Under the pieces are notes generated by a model. That model searched no databases and had not been told where the DNA came from. It was given only the letters and a program-made list of their open reading frames with translations. Shown piece by piece: positions 14,610 through 23,970 of a stretch of DNA of 53,554 nt. Every line of letters begins with the position of its first letter. The stretch's first letter is position 1. Made by a program: the position numbers and the translations under genes. The stretch comes from Flavobacteriales bacterium UBA720 (GTDB lineage: Bacteria > Bacteroidota > Bacteroidia > Flavobacteriales > Weeksellaceae). Location: the NCBI GenBank assembly GCA_002297505.1, contig DBLQ01000059.1, forward strand, positions 1-53,554. The letters run 5' to 3'.

Positions 14610-15251
14610 TTACTTCTGGCTCAGGAAATATTCTGCTTCTGTTTTCCCCCATTTTGGATCCAAAGCTGTTTTGGTCTTGTAAACAGCAAACTGATCTAAT
14701 GCTTTTCTGAAAAGTTCCAGTCCCTTCTCCTTGCTTCCACCGAACTGTTCCGGCGTGTAATAGGTATCTTCTGCCTGCAAAATGGTAATTCTCGGATTAT
14801 TGGGATCCAGCTTCTGGGCTTTTGCCAGCGCTTCCTGCCCTATTGGCATTTCGCTCATAAAACGGGAGCGCGGGTCGGCCATCATGCGCAGACCACTGGT
14901 CATTTTTCTCAGGATATAGAGTTCTGCATTGTCCGGACTCAGGGCCTCCGCCTTAGCAATATACTGGTCTGCAAGGTCTGCCACAGGATCCAGCTCCATG
15001 GCGCTACCGGCGCGCATCATAACTCTGCCTTTCTGGATGGTTGCAAACGCGGCGTAGTAATACGGCAGCCAATTGTTAGCTTCCTTCGTACCAATGCGGC
15101 CGAAATCATTGGCCAGGGCGGTGAATTCGTCTGCCGTCTTGTTATCTTCTACCACCGCAATTTTTTCGGTCATTGCTTTTTCAAAAGCGTTTTGTGCCAA
15201 TGTGATTGTACTTACAAAAAGTAATGCTGCTGTTAGAATTAGATTTTTCAT
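14610..15251 (-). CDS. Exported helical-repeat protein of unknown function
   Basis: The 213-residue protein has a signal peptide (MKNLILTAALLFVSTITLAQ). The mature part reads as TPR-like helices (NNWLPYYYAAFATIQKG, ADQYIAKAEALSPDNAELYIL, LAKAQKLDPNNPRITILQAE). The DP-N-P turns are typical of tetratricopeptide units, so it is probably a periplasmic scaffold. It lies downstream of and on the same strand as a TonB-dependent receptor, but 190 bp and a candidate promoter separate them, so coupling is uncertain. No enzyme motif is seen. Confidence 0.85.
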   Translation of the reverse strand: MKNLILTAALLFVSTITLAQNAFEKAMTEKIAVVEDNKTADEFTALANDFGRIGTKEANNWLPYYYAAFATIQKGRVMMRAGSAMELDPVADLADQYIAKAEALSPDNAELYILRKMTSGLRMMADPRSRFMSEMPIGQEALAKAQKLDPNNPRITILQAEDTYYTPEQFGGSKEKGLELFRKALDQFAVYKTKTALDPKWGKTEAEYFLSQK

Positions 15252-15288
15252 TGTCGTTTTTTTTATGGTTGATGTTAAATTTCTGATT

Positions 15289-15296
15289 CAAAGATA
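15289..15296 (-). promoter_or_regulatory. Candidate -7 box for the exported helical protein gene
   Basis: The minus strand reads TATCTTTG followed by AATC, an exact TAnnTTTG match about 40 bp before the ATG. The receptor gene upstream has a very similar TACCTTTGAATC. Confidence 0.45.
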
Positions 15297-15441
15297 GAAT
15301 GCATTTTCTTTGGTTTAAATTTTATTCTGCTGAGCGGTCGTTTTTGATGACTGAACTGTGATTTTGTTTAAAAATCATCGCTGATTTATCATAACAGAAC
15401 ATAAGTCTTTTCTCTTTTCTCTATTCTCTTTCCTCCGTTCA

Positions 15442-17673
15442 TTACAAATTATTATTAATGGCATCATTGGTCTTATCTACGCCAAAGCTTACAAAAACTC
15501 CAACGAACACGAAGGTATTCACGGGTGGTACCACTGTGCTTCTTCTCAGGCCGTCATTAGAATAATTATAGCCGTAGATATTTTTAGTACCGAGGATATT
15601 ATTGATGCTCAAAACGAATACTGTAAACGACTTTGCATTTTTTTTACCAATACTTGGAACATAATTGATACTGAAATTAAGGCCGCTGTAGTCTTTCAAT
15701 TTGCCTTGATGACGAACTGCATTTTCTCCATTTTCTGACGTCAAATCATAATAAGGCCTTCCTGTGGAATAAGTATAAGAGAGGTTAAACCCAGTTTTCC
15801 AATCCATGACAAACTTCTTGGCCACTGCATTAAATGTATGTTTCGAAGCGAAATTGGGCGCTAAACTAAAAGGATAGTTTAAGAACTCTCTTTTGGAATC
15901 CAGATAAGAATAGGTGAGCCAGTAATCGATGTCCTTGAAGGTTTTCTTGTCCCTCCAGAACAGCTCCACACCCTTGGCAAAACCTTTTCCGCCGTTGTCA
16001 TAAGCGACCTGATACTGATTATTCGGGATAGCCGGATTGAGATTGGAAAGCGCAGTGGTTTTGATCAGCTCATCATACTTTTTATAAAACGCTTCGAATC
16101 GCAGACTCATGCCATCCGCATTTTTCTGAACCTGAAAAATATAATGATCTGCCCGCTGAAAATTAAACTGATTGCTGAACAGGTAACGGCTTTCCGGGTT
16201 CTGATAGAAGATACCATACGCAAAAGATGTTGTCCAATTTTTTGAAATTCTATAAGCCAACGCAGCTCTTGGCGAGAAATTCCATTGATTAAGATAGGAT
16301 GAACGTTCTGCTCTGGCTCCCAATTTTGCGGTCAGATTGTTCGTTAAAATCAGATCGGTTTCTGCAAATGCAGACGAAATCAAATCCTTATATTTCCTTT
16401 CAAAAGCGCCATACTGCATCGTTTCATCCGCGTTATTGAGTTCAAATCCTGCGCGCAGAATGCTGGCTCTGCTGATCTTCCGTTCGATGACTGCTTTGGC
16501 ATTCACATAGTTCGATTGGTTGTTGATTGGTGTGCTGGACAGCTCAACATTATTTTTAAAAGTTGCAAAATTCAAATCATTGGAATTGTAGGTGTAAGAT
16601 GTTCCGATATTCAAAAGGTACTTTCCTAATTTCTCTTTGTAGGAAAGATTGTGATACATGTTCTGCCCTTTCAGAGCGACCAGGTTTCTGTCAGATTCAG
16701 GCTCCAGGCTTTCAGAACCTACTGCCAGATTGTTGGAATCTACGCTGCCATAATATTTGATGAAACCTCCTTTCTTGGTCTTGATTCTGAAGTTGGCATC
16801 AAAACCATAGCCCTGCGGATATTTGTCAAAATCGGTGTTGAAGTTCAAGAGTTTTCCCATCAGCCCAAGATTGGAATAACTGCCTGCCACGCCCCAGGAA
16901 GCCGTTTTTTCTCGGTTAAGTTTCTGATAATTGGCACTCAGAAAAATCGGAGAAACACCGAAGTCAAAGGATGTAGTTTCCGGCAAATCCACGCTTTCCA
17001 AAATCAAAACCGATGACAAAGCTTGTCCATAAACCGCTGAATAGCCTCCACTGGAAAATACATTTCCCTTGAACAATGAGGTATTGAAACGGTCTCTGCC
17101 GGCAATTCCCGGAACGGAATTGGTAAAATAATTATTGACCAGATTACCGTCCATAAAGATTTTGGTCTCTGCGCCGGTTCCTCCACGTACAAATAAGCCC
17201 TCACTCTCTCCCACTTTCTGAACGCCCGGTAAATAGCCAAGAGCTGAGGAAATATGTCCGTTGGCTCCTGCAGTGGTGTAAACGTCCAAAGGCGTCAGTA
17301 ATGCGGTCGCACGTTTCTTGTCACTCGCTTCTATGCTTCCGGCTGTGATCACCACCGCATTGATTTCGCTGATCTGTTCCTTCAATGTGGCATTCATCGA
17401 AATATTTTTACCTTCAATTGTCACGGGCATTTCTACCTCATCATAGTCTTTTCCGGAGAAAACCAATATCTTCTCTCCTGTTTCCGTGGTGCTGAAAGCA
17501 TAATTACCGCCAGCATCTGTGGTGGCGCCGTCGTAGCTGTCTTTAAGCGTCACATTAATGTCTTTCAGGGCTTTATTTCTGTAGGTCACTTTCCCTGAAA
17601 TGGTAGTCTGAGACCAGATGCTGATGCTCATTAGCATCGTAAAAATAAATGTGATTCTTGCCGAAGTTGTCAT
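15442..17673 (-). CDS. TonB-dependent receptor
   Basis: The 743-residue outer-membrane protein has a signal peptide ending SIWSQ. A carboxypeptidase-like domain follows (about residues 23-100; TTISGKVTYRNKALKDINVT), then a plug (about 105-220; PLDVYTTAGANGHISSALGYLPG, LFVRGGTGAETKIFMDGN) and a 22-strand-type barrel to the C-terminus. It is shorter than SusC-type receptors and has no SusD partner, so a siderophore, metal or cofactor substrate is more likely than a polysaccharide. The substrate is not readable from sequence. Confidence 0.93.
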   Translation of the reverse strand: MTTSARITFIFTMLMSISIWSQTTISGKVTYRNKALKDINVTLKDSYDGATTDAGGNYAFSTTETGEKILVFSGKDYDEVEMPVTIEGKNISMNATLKEQISEINAVVITAGSIEASDKKRATALLTPLDVYTTAGANGHISSALGYLPGVQKVGESEGLFVRGGTGAETKIFMDGNLVNNYFTNSVPGIAGRDRFNTSLFKGNVFSSGGYSAVYGQALSSVLILESVDLPETTSFDFGVSPIFLSANYQKLNREKTASWGVAGSYSNLGLMGKLLNFNTDFDKYPQGYGFDANFRIKTKKGGFIKYYGSVDSNNLAVGSESLEPESDRNLVALKGQNMYHNLSYKEKLGKYLLNIGTSYTYNSNDLNFATFKNNVELSSTPINNQSNYVNAKAVIERKISRASILRAGFELNNADETMQYGAFERKYKDLISSAFAETDLILTNNLTAKLGARAERSSYLNQWNFSPRAALAYRISKNWTTSFAYGIFYQNPESRYLFSNQFNFQRADHYIFQVQKNADGMSLRFEAFYKKYDELIKTTALSNLNPAIPNNQYQVAYDNGGKGFAKGVELFWRDKKTFKDIDYWLTYSYLDSKREFLNYPFSLAPNFASKHTFNAVAKKFVMDWKTGFNLSYTYSTGRPYYDLTSENGENAVRHQGKLKDYSGLNFSINYVPSIGKKNAKSFTVFVLSINNILGTKNIYGYNYSNDGLRRSTVVPPVNTFVFVGVFVSFGVDKTNDAINNNL

Positions 17674-17690
17674 AATTCATAATTTTGATT

Positions 17691-17698
17691 CAAAGGTA
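17691..17698 (-). promoter_or_regulatory. Candidate -7 box for the TonB-dependent receptor gene
   Basis: The minus strand reads TACCTTTG, an exact TAnnTTTG match 17 bp before the ATG. A TTTT stretch lies 19 bp further upstream where the -33 TTTG is expected. Confidence 0.45.
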
Positions 17699-17840
17699 TA
17701 TCGGCCTTTCACCATTTAAAATTTTATATGACTGAAGCGTCGGTTTTGGTACCCGAACGGTGATGTTCCACGTAAAACCATCCCTTAGCATATTGGCTTT
17801 AAATTTGTTACAATTTCTCTCAACAAATAAACTATTTTTT

Positions 17841-18341
17841 ATGAAAAAATTATTACTGATTGGGATAGTCGGTCTATCACTGGCTTCCTGCAAAACGGTT
17901 TCTAATGATTACATTGTGCGCCCAAAATCTTATACAGAAACACAAGGGACGGCAAAATTCACACAGAAAAAAGGCGAAGTTACCATGGATTTGAGCGTTT
18001 TCAAGCTTAAGCCGGGATTGCATGCCGTTCATATTCATGAATTCGGGAACTGTAGTGCAACCGATGCTTCTTCCGCCGGTGGTCATTGGAATCCTTCAAA
18101 AGACGATCACGGTAAGTGGGAATCTGAACACTTCCACATGGGTGATATAGGCAACCTGAATGCTGACAAAAATGGAGAAGCTCAGCTTACGTTTACCACC
18201 GACAAATGGTGCCTTGGCTGCGATGACCCGATGAAAAATATTATCGGAAAATCTATCGTGATTCACGCCGGTGTAGACGATTTTCACACGCAACCTACCG
18301 GGAATGCCGGAGGACGTGTGGGATGTGTAGAGATAAAATAG
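17841..18341 (+). CDS. sodC: Cu/Zn superoxide dismutase, lipoprotein
   Basis: The ATG at 17841 gives a 166-residue lipoprotein (MKKLLLIGIVGLSLASC); an in-frame ATG at 17760 would put 27 residues before the signal and was rejected. The SodC metal site is visible: HAVHIHEFGNC (copper His pair and a disulfide Cys), GGHWNP (bridging His), further His in HFHMGDIGN, and the conserved HAGVDDFHTQPTGNAGGRVGC block with the second disulfide Cys and the active-site Arg in GGR. It dismutates superoxide in the periplasm. The gene is divergent from the receptor gene. Confidence 0.95.
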   Translation: MKKLLLIGIVGLSLASCKTVSNDYIVRPKSYTETQGTAKFTQKKGEVTMDLSVFKLKPGLHAVHIHEFGNCSATDASSAGGHWNPSKDDHGKWESEHFHMGDIGNLNADKNGEAQLTFTTDKWCLGCDDPMKNIIGKSIVIHAGVDDFHTQPTGNAGGRVGCVEIK

Positions 18342-18416
18342 GTCTAAGCTTGTAGTTCGCAGGTTTTAGTTTTTGGAATTCTACTACCGAAAACCTATCA
18401 ACTTCTACCTGAAAAT

Positions 18417-18785
18417 TTATATTTCAAAACTCTGGAAAGCATCAATAATATGGTGGATTTCCAGAGTTTTTTGTTTGTTGGGAAGAACTGAAATAATATC
18501 AAATCTAACTTCTTTATCAATACTATTTTCTTCGATAAAATAGTTGGCTGCGGAAATCAACAGTTTGATTTTCTTTTTATTAACTGCTTCCTGCGGTTCC
18601 AGAAATGCATCCGTGTGCCGGGCTTTGACTTCTACAATGACGATACAATCATCCTTCTCGGCGATGATGTCAATTTCCGCCTTGAGGTAACGGAAATTAC
18701 GGGCCAGAATCTTATAATGGGCATTGACTAAAAAATCTGCCGCCAGTTCTTCCGCGATTTTTCCAAATTCGTTATGGTCTGCCAT
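18417..18785 (-). CDS. YraN family protein (UPF0102)
   Basis: The 122-residue protein shows the family blocks GKIAEELAADFL, ILARNFR, EIDIIAEKDD and VIVEVKARH. The E-x-D plus E-V-K pattern is that of the restriction-endonuclease-like fold. The cellular role of YraN is not established. It is co-oriented with, and about 30 bp downstream of, the LD-carboxypeptidase gene. Confidence 0.9.
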   Translation of the reverse strand: MADHNEFGKIAEELAADFLVNAHYKILARNFRYLKAEIDIIAEKDDCIVIVEVKARHTDAFLEPQEAVNKKKIKLLISAANYFIEENSIDKEVRFDIISVLPNKQKTLEIHHIIDAFQSFEI

Positions 18786-18815
18786 AGCTTTTTATAAATG
18801 ATGAATGATAGTAGA

Positions 18816-19751
18816 TCAATGATTAAAATTAATCTTCACATTCTTCCCTATTTCCATTGTAACTTGTGAGCCGATAATCAAAGGTCTGTTATCGTAAATA
18901 TGTCCATTCGGGAAATTGAAAACAGTTGGAAAATCATATTTGGAAACTCTTTCTGCAATGAGTTGGTTGGCAAAAGAATCGAAGGATTCTTCGTACGCTT
19001 TATTGTCCTTTTCTTTTCCCATATTGGTCATCCCGCCAACAATCAATCCTTTGATTTTTTTGAAAACGCCGGCAAGTTCCAGACTCATTATCATCCGGTC
19101 TAGGGCGTAGAAATTCTCGCCAATTTCCTCAATAAATAAGATTTTATCTTTGAAATCGAATGAATAAGGTGTTCCTAAAAGTGCATCAATCAACGCAAGA
19201 TTACCGCCAACCAAAATTCCGGATGCCTCTCCTACTCTATTGTATTCTGAAGAATCGATTTTATAGGTTGGGAATTTACCTTTCAGCATATCAAAAATCA
19301 ATTCATAACTTTCCTCAGTTACGCCAAAACTCGAAGTTTTAATCGTTTGTCCGTGGATGGATGCAAAACCATTTTTCAATAAATAACTTTGGATAACGGT
19401 ATTGTCCGAGTAGCCAATGTACCATTTTGGATTTTCCTCAAATTCTTTCAAATTTATATGCTGAACTAAGTGCTGGCAACCGTAGCCGCCACGGGAAGTC
19501 CATATTGCTGATATTTCGGAATCGTTTAAGGCCCAATTGATGTCCTTTATCCGCTGTTCTTCGGTTCCGGCGTACGAATAGCCGTTTTGAAATTTTGTGT
19601 AGAGATTTTCGCCCAAAATGGGTTCGTAACCTTTCGACTTGATGAGTTCCAGCGTTTTTTCCAACTGTGGAATCTCCACAGAACCTGCGGGAGAAATGAT
19701 AGCGATTTTGTCTCCTTTTTTGAGAGGTTTTGGGAAAGTGGTGTTTTGCAT
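18816..19751 (-). CDS. LD-carboxypeptidase, S66 family
   Basis: The 311-residue protein matches LdcA-type muropeptide carboxypeptidases, which remove the terminal D-Ala from L,D-linked peptides in cell-wall recycling. Seen are the N-terminal GDKIAIISPAGSV, the ARGGYG-like block (TSRGGYGCQHL), the nucleophile Ser in GYSDNT (about residue 113), a catalytic Glu in EEIGE, and the His in NGHIYDNRPLIIG near the C-terminus. There is no signal peptide, consistent with a cytosolic recycling enzyme. Confidence 0.92.
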   Translation of the reverse strand: MQNTTFPKPLKKGDKIAIISPAGSVEIPQLEKTLELIKSKGYEPILGENLYTKFQNGYSYAGTEEQRIKDINWALNDSEISAIWTSRGGYGCQHLVQHINLKEFEENPKWYIGYSDNTVIQSYLLKNGFASIHGQTIKTSSFGVTEESYELIFDMLKGKFPTYKIDSSEYNRVGEASGILVGGNLALIDALLGTPYSFDFKDKILFIEEIGENFYALDRMIMSLELAGVFKKIKGLIVGGMTNMGKEKDNKAYEESFDSFANQLIAERVSKYDFPTVFNFPNGHIYDNRPLIIGSQVTMEIGKNVKINFNH

Positions 19752-19905
19752 TTGTGTTGATTAGTAATGTTAATTTAAATGTAAGGTCGCAAAGATTTTT
19801 CTTACTTGATTGAAAATATTTTTAGGTTCGCCAGGGCGTAAATTCATCAAAAATTTTGAATTTCTCGCAGATGACACAAATTTGCAGATTTAATTTTCGG
19901 TAAGC

Positions 19906-19954
19906 TTGTCATTCCGGAGGAATCTCAGCAGTCTAGATTCCTTCGGAATGACAA
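19906..19954. repeat. Dispersed-type palindrome with 20-bp arms
   Basis: TTGTCATTCCGGAGGAATCT (19906-19925) and AGATTCCTTCGGAATGACAA (19935-19954) are complementary except for one position, with a 9-bp loop. The GTCATTCC...GGAATGAC type is a frequent intergenic repeat in many bacterial genomes. It has no T-run and is not a terminator. Confidence 0.85.
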
Positions 19955-19985
19955 ATGTTGTTTTTTTGTTAAATCTGCAGCCCGG

Positions 19986-20017
19986 CCTGAGCGGTTGAGC
20001 CCTTCGGCAAGCTCAGG
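19986..20017. repeat. Second dispersed-type palindrome (CCTGAGC element)
   Basis: CCTGAGC (19986-19992) pairs with GCTCAGG (20011-20017) around GGTTGAGCCCTTCGGCAA. The CCTTCGGCAAGCTCAGG segment resembles a very common short repeat of bacterial intergenic regions. Together with the element at 19906 it fills the gap 19752-20048, where no gene is seen. Confidence 0.7.
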
Positions 20018-20048
20018 ATAAAATACGAACGGATAAGCTGCCCAAATC

Positions 20049-20726
20049 CTAACGAATTTTCGGCTGCTGCTTCTCTGCTTTTTCCAGTTTTTCTTCGAAG
20101 CTGTTGAACTTTTTGAAACTTTGCAGGAAGATAAAGATGCTGAAGATCACCAGGATTACGCCCACACCTTTGCGGATGCTGTTGGCCACACGCTGGTTCA
20201 GCTTATCGTGGAACTGCTTGGCCAAAATGATTTTAGAAAGATCAATCAGAAGATACGTACCGATCACGATGCCGATGTAGAGGATAAAATCCTGAACTTT
20301 CGGGTAAGCATTGCGTACGGAAATCACCGTAACCAGCCAGAAGAGTACCACACCAATGTTGAGAAGGTTCAGCAGAAAACCGTTAAGATAAGTTTTAAGA
20401 TAGTTCTGACTGATGAGTTTCTCTTCGCCCTCGATGTGCATTTTGGTCTTGGAAATCAGCATATAGAGTGCGTAAATGAAAATCAGAAAAGCTGAAATCT
20501 TGTAAAAACCGGGATGCTTGTCTATCAGACTGACCAAATCTGCGCTGGCATAATAACTGACTACAATGCAGAGAATATCTGCGGACACGACGCCAAAATC
20601 CAGTGACAATGCGTGCTTTGGACCTCGGGAAAAACTGGTTTCTATCAGCAGGAAAAATATCGGTCCGATGAACACCAGACTGAGCATAATTCCTAATCCG
20701 ACAGCGTATAAAATGAGTTCGAGCAT
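20049..20726 (-). CDS. LysE family amino-acid exporter
   Basis: From the ATG at 20726 (MLELILYAVGLGIM) the protein has 225 residues; the open frame upstream to 20822 adds a hydrophilic leader and was rejected. It has about six membrane segments with the LysE/RhtB opening pattern (GIMLSLVFIGPIFFLLIETSFSRGPKHAL), and ends in a charged tail (EEKLEKAEKQQPKIR). It probably exports amino acids or derivatives across the inner membrane; the substrate is unknown. It is 130 bp downstream of rnr on the same strand. Confidence 0.85.
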   Translation of the reverse strand: MLELILYAVGLGIMLSLVFIGPIFFLLIETSFSRGPKHALSLDFGVVSADILCIVVSYYASADLVSLIDKHPGFYKISAFLIFIYALYMLISKTKMHIEGEEKLISQNYLKTYLNGFLLNLLNIGVVLFWLVTVISVRNAYPKVQDFILYIGIVIGTYLLIDLSKIILAKQFHDKLNQRVANSIRKGVGVILVIFSIFIFLQSFKKFNSFEEKLEKAEKQQPKIR

Positions 20727-20856
20727 TATTATTTTTTTGTAAAAAGGATAATGTATCTTGTGAATAGCTTTTGGCAATTGGCTTCTGGTGATTTGCTTTA
20801 GTTCTTTACAAGACAGAAGCAAAAATACATTTTACTTTTTACATTTTAATTAATCG

Positions 20857-23007
20857 CTAATCAACAATCTTGAAATCCAATTGTTTTGCAATCAGATTGG
20901 CTTTCACCACCTTTATTTTGACCTCGTCTCCGAGCTGATAGGTATTGCCTGTTCTGGAGCCTACCACTGCATAATTCTTGGCGTCCAAAGAATAGGAATC
21001 ATCAACTAAATCCCGCAATTTTATCATTCCTTCTGCTCCATTCTCCGGAATCTCTACCCAAAAGCCATACTCTGCAACGCCTGAGATAACGCCTGAGAAA
21101 ACTTCTCCCACGTGGTCTTCCATAAACTTGACCTGCATAAATTTGATGCTTTCTCTTTCCGCTTCTGCTGCCAGACGTTCCATTGCGGAGCAATGTTTGG
21201 CCTGTTCTTCCACCACTTCCCTATTAGGCGATTTTCCGCCGTCCAGATAATGCTGGAGTAATCGGTGCGCAATCAAATCCGGATAACGGCGGATGGGTGA
21301 TGTGAAGTGCGAATAATATTCGAAGCCGAGTCCGTAATGGCCGATGGGTTCTGTGGAATAAATCGCTTTACTCATACTGCGCATTGCTAAAGTTTCAATC
21401 ATATTTTCCTCTCCTTTTCCTTTGACATCGGTCAATAAACGGTTCAGGGATTCAGCTACTTTTTTGGTGTTGGCAAGGTCCATTTTGTACCCGAATGTTC
21501 CCACGAAGTCCCGCAGGGCTGTCAGTTTCGCCGGATCCGGATCATCATGAATTCTGTAAATGAATGTATTTCCCGTAGGTTCTTTTCGTTTGTTTAATGA
21601 AATGAATTCGGAGACTTTTTTATTCGCTAAAAGCATAAATTCCTCTATCAAATGATTGGAATCTTTGCTGACTTTGAAGTAAACGCCAATCGGTTTGTTA
21701 TTTTCATCCAGGTTAAATCTGACTTCGCTTCTGTCAAAGGTAATGGCACCGTTTCGAATTCTTTCGGCTCTCATTATTTTGGCCAGTTTATCAAGCTGAA
21801 GAATTTCCTCAACCAAATCACCTTCGCCGGTTTCGATTCTTTCCTGTGCTTCCTCGTAGGCAAATCGTCTGTCGGAATGAATGACCGTTCTGCCAAACCA
21901 CTGCTTATGGATTTTGGCCTCATCATCCATCTCAAAAACGGCGGAGAATGTGAATTTATCCTCATTCGGGCGGAGTGAACAGACATCATTACTTAAGACC
22001 TCCGGAAGCATCGGCACTACTCTATCTACCAGATAAACTGAGGTTGCTCTGGCATAAGCTTCATCGTCTAAAACCGTTCCCGGTTTCACATAATGCGACA
22101 CGTCCGCAATGTGAACACCAATTTCCCACAGCCCGTTTTCTAATTTTCTGATAGACAAAGCATCGTCGAAATCTTTGGCATCTTTCGGGTCAATGGTGAA
22201 GGTACAAATGTCACGCATATCCCAGCGTTTCGCGACTTCATCTGCATGGATGCTGCGGTCAATGTGGTCGGCTTCATTCTCCACTTCAGGTGGAAAATTG
22301 TAAGGCAAACCATATTCAGCGAGAATGGAATGGATTTCGGTCTCGTGGTCGCCCGGCGCACCTAAAACAGTCACGATTTCGCCTTCCGGATTTTTACTTC
22401 CCGGCTTCCAGTCCAGCATTTTGACCACTACTTTATCGCCATCCTGGGCGCCATTGAAATGGTTTTTGCTGATGAACATATCCGTGTTAATGGTTTTCTT
22501 GTCAAAAACCACAAACCCGAAGTCCTTGTGCTCCACGTACTGAAAAGTCCCGACAAAGTTTTCTCTGGCGCGCTCCAGAACTTCTACCACGGAACCTTCC
22601 AGCTTTTTGCCTTTGAAATTATAGGTCACGATGAGAACTTTGTCACCTTGCAAGGCATCTTTCACATTTTTCTGATGGATAAAAATATCATCATTGATAC
22701 CTTCAACTTTCACATAAGCATTTCCGGATTGGTTGAAATCTATGACACCTGTCAAAGTCCCTTCTATATTGAGATTGACAATATATTTTCCTTTCTCGGT
22801 TTCTTTGATTTTCTGAGTTGCCTGCAATCTGTGAAGCGCCTGAATCACCAATTCTCTTTGTCTCGGATTTTTGTAATCTATTCCTTCCGCAATCTGTTTG
22901 TAATTGTAGATTTTGGAAGTTTTCTGACTCATAAAACGCAGAATTTTCCTTCCAATATCCTGAAGTTTCTGTTCGTTTTTATGAGATGTATGTTTTTTGT
23001 TTTTCAT
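20857..23007 (-). CDS. rnr: Ribonuclease R
   Basis: The 716-residue protein is a 3'-5' exoribonuclease of the RNase II/R family. It has an N-terminal winged-helix segment (about residues 10-75), cold-shock domains (to about 230), the RNB catalytic domain with FTIDPKDAKDFDDALS (metal-binding Asp cluster near residue 270) and HYGLGFEYYSHFTSPIRRYPDL, and a C-terminal S1 domain (GEVFSGVISGVAEYGFWVEI). It degrades structured RNA in the cytosol. The start lies only 3 nt after the stop of the TSP3-repeat gene, so it is translated from the same message as two AT-rich accessory genes. Confidence 0.95.
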   Translation of the reverse strand: MKNKKHTSHKNEQKLQDIGRKILRFMSQKTSKIYNYKQIAEGIDYKNPRQRELVIQALHRLQATQKIKETEKGKYIVNLNIEGTLTGVIDFNQSGNAYVKVEGINDDIFIHQKNVKDALQGDKVLIVTYNFKGKKLEGSVVEVLERARENFVGTFQYVEHKDFGFVVFDKKTINTDMFISKNHFNGAQDGDKVVVKMLDWKPGSKNPEGEIVTVLGAPGDHETEIHSILAEYGLPYNFPPEVENEADHIDRSIHADEVAKRWDMRDICTFTIDPKDAKDFDDALSIRKLENGLWEIGVHIADVSHYVKPGTVLDDEAYARATSVYLVDRVVPMLPEVLSNDVCSLRPNEDKFTFSAVFEMDDEAKIHKQWFGRTVIHSDRRFAYEEAQERIETGEGDLVEEILQLDKLAKIMRAERIRNGAITFDRSEVRFNLDENNKPIGVYFKVSKDSNHLIEEFMLLANKKVSEFISLNKRKEPTGNTFIYRIHDDPDPAKLTALRDFVGTFGYKMDLANTKKVAESLNRLLTDVKGKGEENMIETLAMRSMSKAIYSTEPIGHYGLGFEYYSHFTSPIRRYPDLIAHRLLQHYLDGGKSPNREVVEEQAKHCSAMERLAAEAERESIKFMQVKFMEDHVGEVFSGVISGVAEYGFWVEIPENGAEGMIKLRDLVDDSYSLDAKNYAVVGSRTGNTYQLGDEVKIKVVKANLIAKQLDFKIVD

Positions 23008-23010
23008 TGT

Positions 23011-23961
23011 TTAATCTAATTGTATAAAGGTATTTCCTTTATGTTTTAATCTAATATTTATCCCCAATTCTGTATTATCATTAGTTCTAACATAAATTAC
23101 ATCATTTTCATCGAAAAAAATGTATATCTGGAAACTTTTGTAGGGATTAATTTCTTTATTATTTAATTCTTTGAAGTTATTTTTTGCATTATAAAAAGTT
23201 ATTCCTTCATTTTTTTTAGAATAAATCTTTCTAAATGACTGGATTTTTTTGTTTATTTCCTCATTTTCGCTGTATGGAAAAATGATTTTTGATGGAAATT
23301 TATTAACAAATTTTCTAAAATTATTTTCATTCCAAAACTTTTCAGAAGCTAAATTTACTTTTAAATTTATGGCAGAATAATCTGTTCTATCAAATTCACA
23401 ACCAGCCATTTGCGCAAAACTTGCAATTTGTACTGTTACAATTTTTGAATCAAAATATTTATCATTAATCTTATTAAATATGAAATCTGCCAGCTTTTCG
23501 TAGTTTATATTTTTAGTTTGTTCTAAAAACTCTTTTTGTACCTTATCTAATTCTTCCTGAGAATATCTATGAGGTTCATAACTCTTACAGCCATTATCTT
23601 CAACTCTTCCAGCAACTGTTGGGCACTTATCGTCTTTATCCAAAATCCCATCGCCATCTGTATCTGGCCAAGGACAACCGTGATTTTCTTCAGGTCCTGA
23701 AACATCCGGACAAGCATCATCTTTATCAAAAATACCATCGTTATCTGTGTCTGCCCAAGCACAACCGTTATTCTCTGCAACTCCAAATACTTTAGGACAT
23801 TCATCCAAATAAAATAAAACAGAATCCTTGTCTTCATCACTGAGACAAATCTTTTTACTGAATTCTTTTATGCATTTTTTAAATTTTTCTTTATCAGCAA
23901 TCTCCTGTGAAGAACAAAACAGAAACGCAAAAAATAATATAAAGGAAAGTTGAGTTTTCAT
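23011..23961 (-). CDS. Exported protein with thrombospondin type 3 repeats
   Basis: The 316-residue protein has a signal peptide (MKTQLSFILFFAFLFCSSQ). From about residue 45 to 130 there are three Asp-rich calcium-binding TSP3 repeats (DTDNDGIFDKDDACPD, DTDGDGILDKDDKCPT, each closed by NGC/HGC). Such repeats often precede OmpA-like domains; here no OmpA domain follows. Instead the C-terminal 180 residues (FIFNKINDKYFDSKIV, SEKFWNENNFRKFVNKFPSK, IYIFFDENDVIYVRT) resemble the whole of the next upstream gene's product. Base composition is AT-rich relative to rnr. Probably a surface or periplasmic protein; function unknown. Confidence 0.85.
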   Translation of the reverse strand: MKTQLSFILFFAFLFCSSQEIADKEKFKKCIKEFSKKICLSDEDKDSVLFYLDECPKVFGVAENNGCAWADTDNDGIFDKDDACPDVSGPEENHGCPWPDTDGDGILDKDDKCPTVAGRVEDNGCKSYEPHRYSQEELDKVQKEFLEQTKNINYEKLADFIFNKINDKYFDSKIVTVQIASFAQMAGCEFDRTDYSAINLKVNLASEKFWNENNFRKFVNKFPSKIIFPYSENEEINKKIQSFRKIYSKKNEGITFYNAKNNFKELNNKEINPYKSFQIYIFFDENDVIYVRTNDNTELGINIRLKHKGNTFIQLD

Positions 23962-23970
23962 TGGTGTTTT

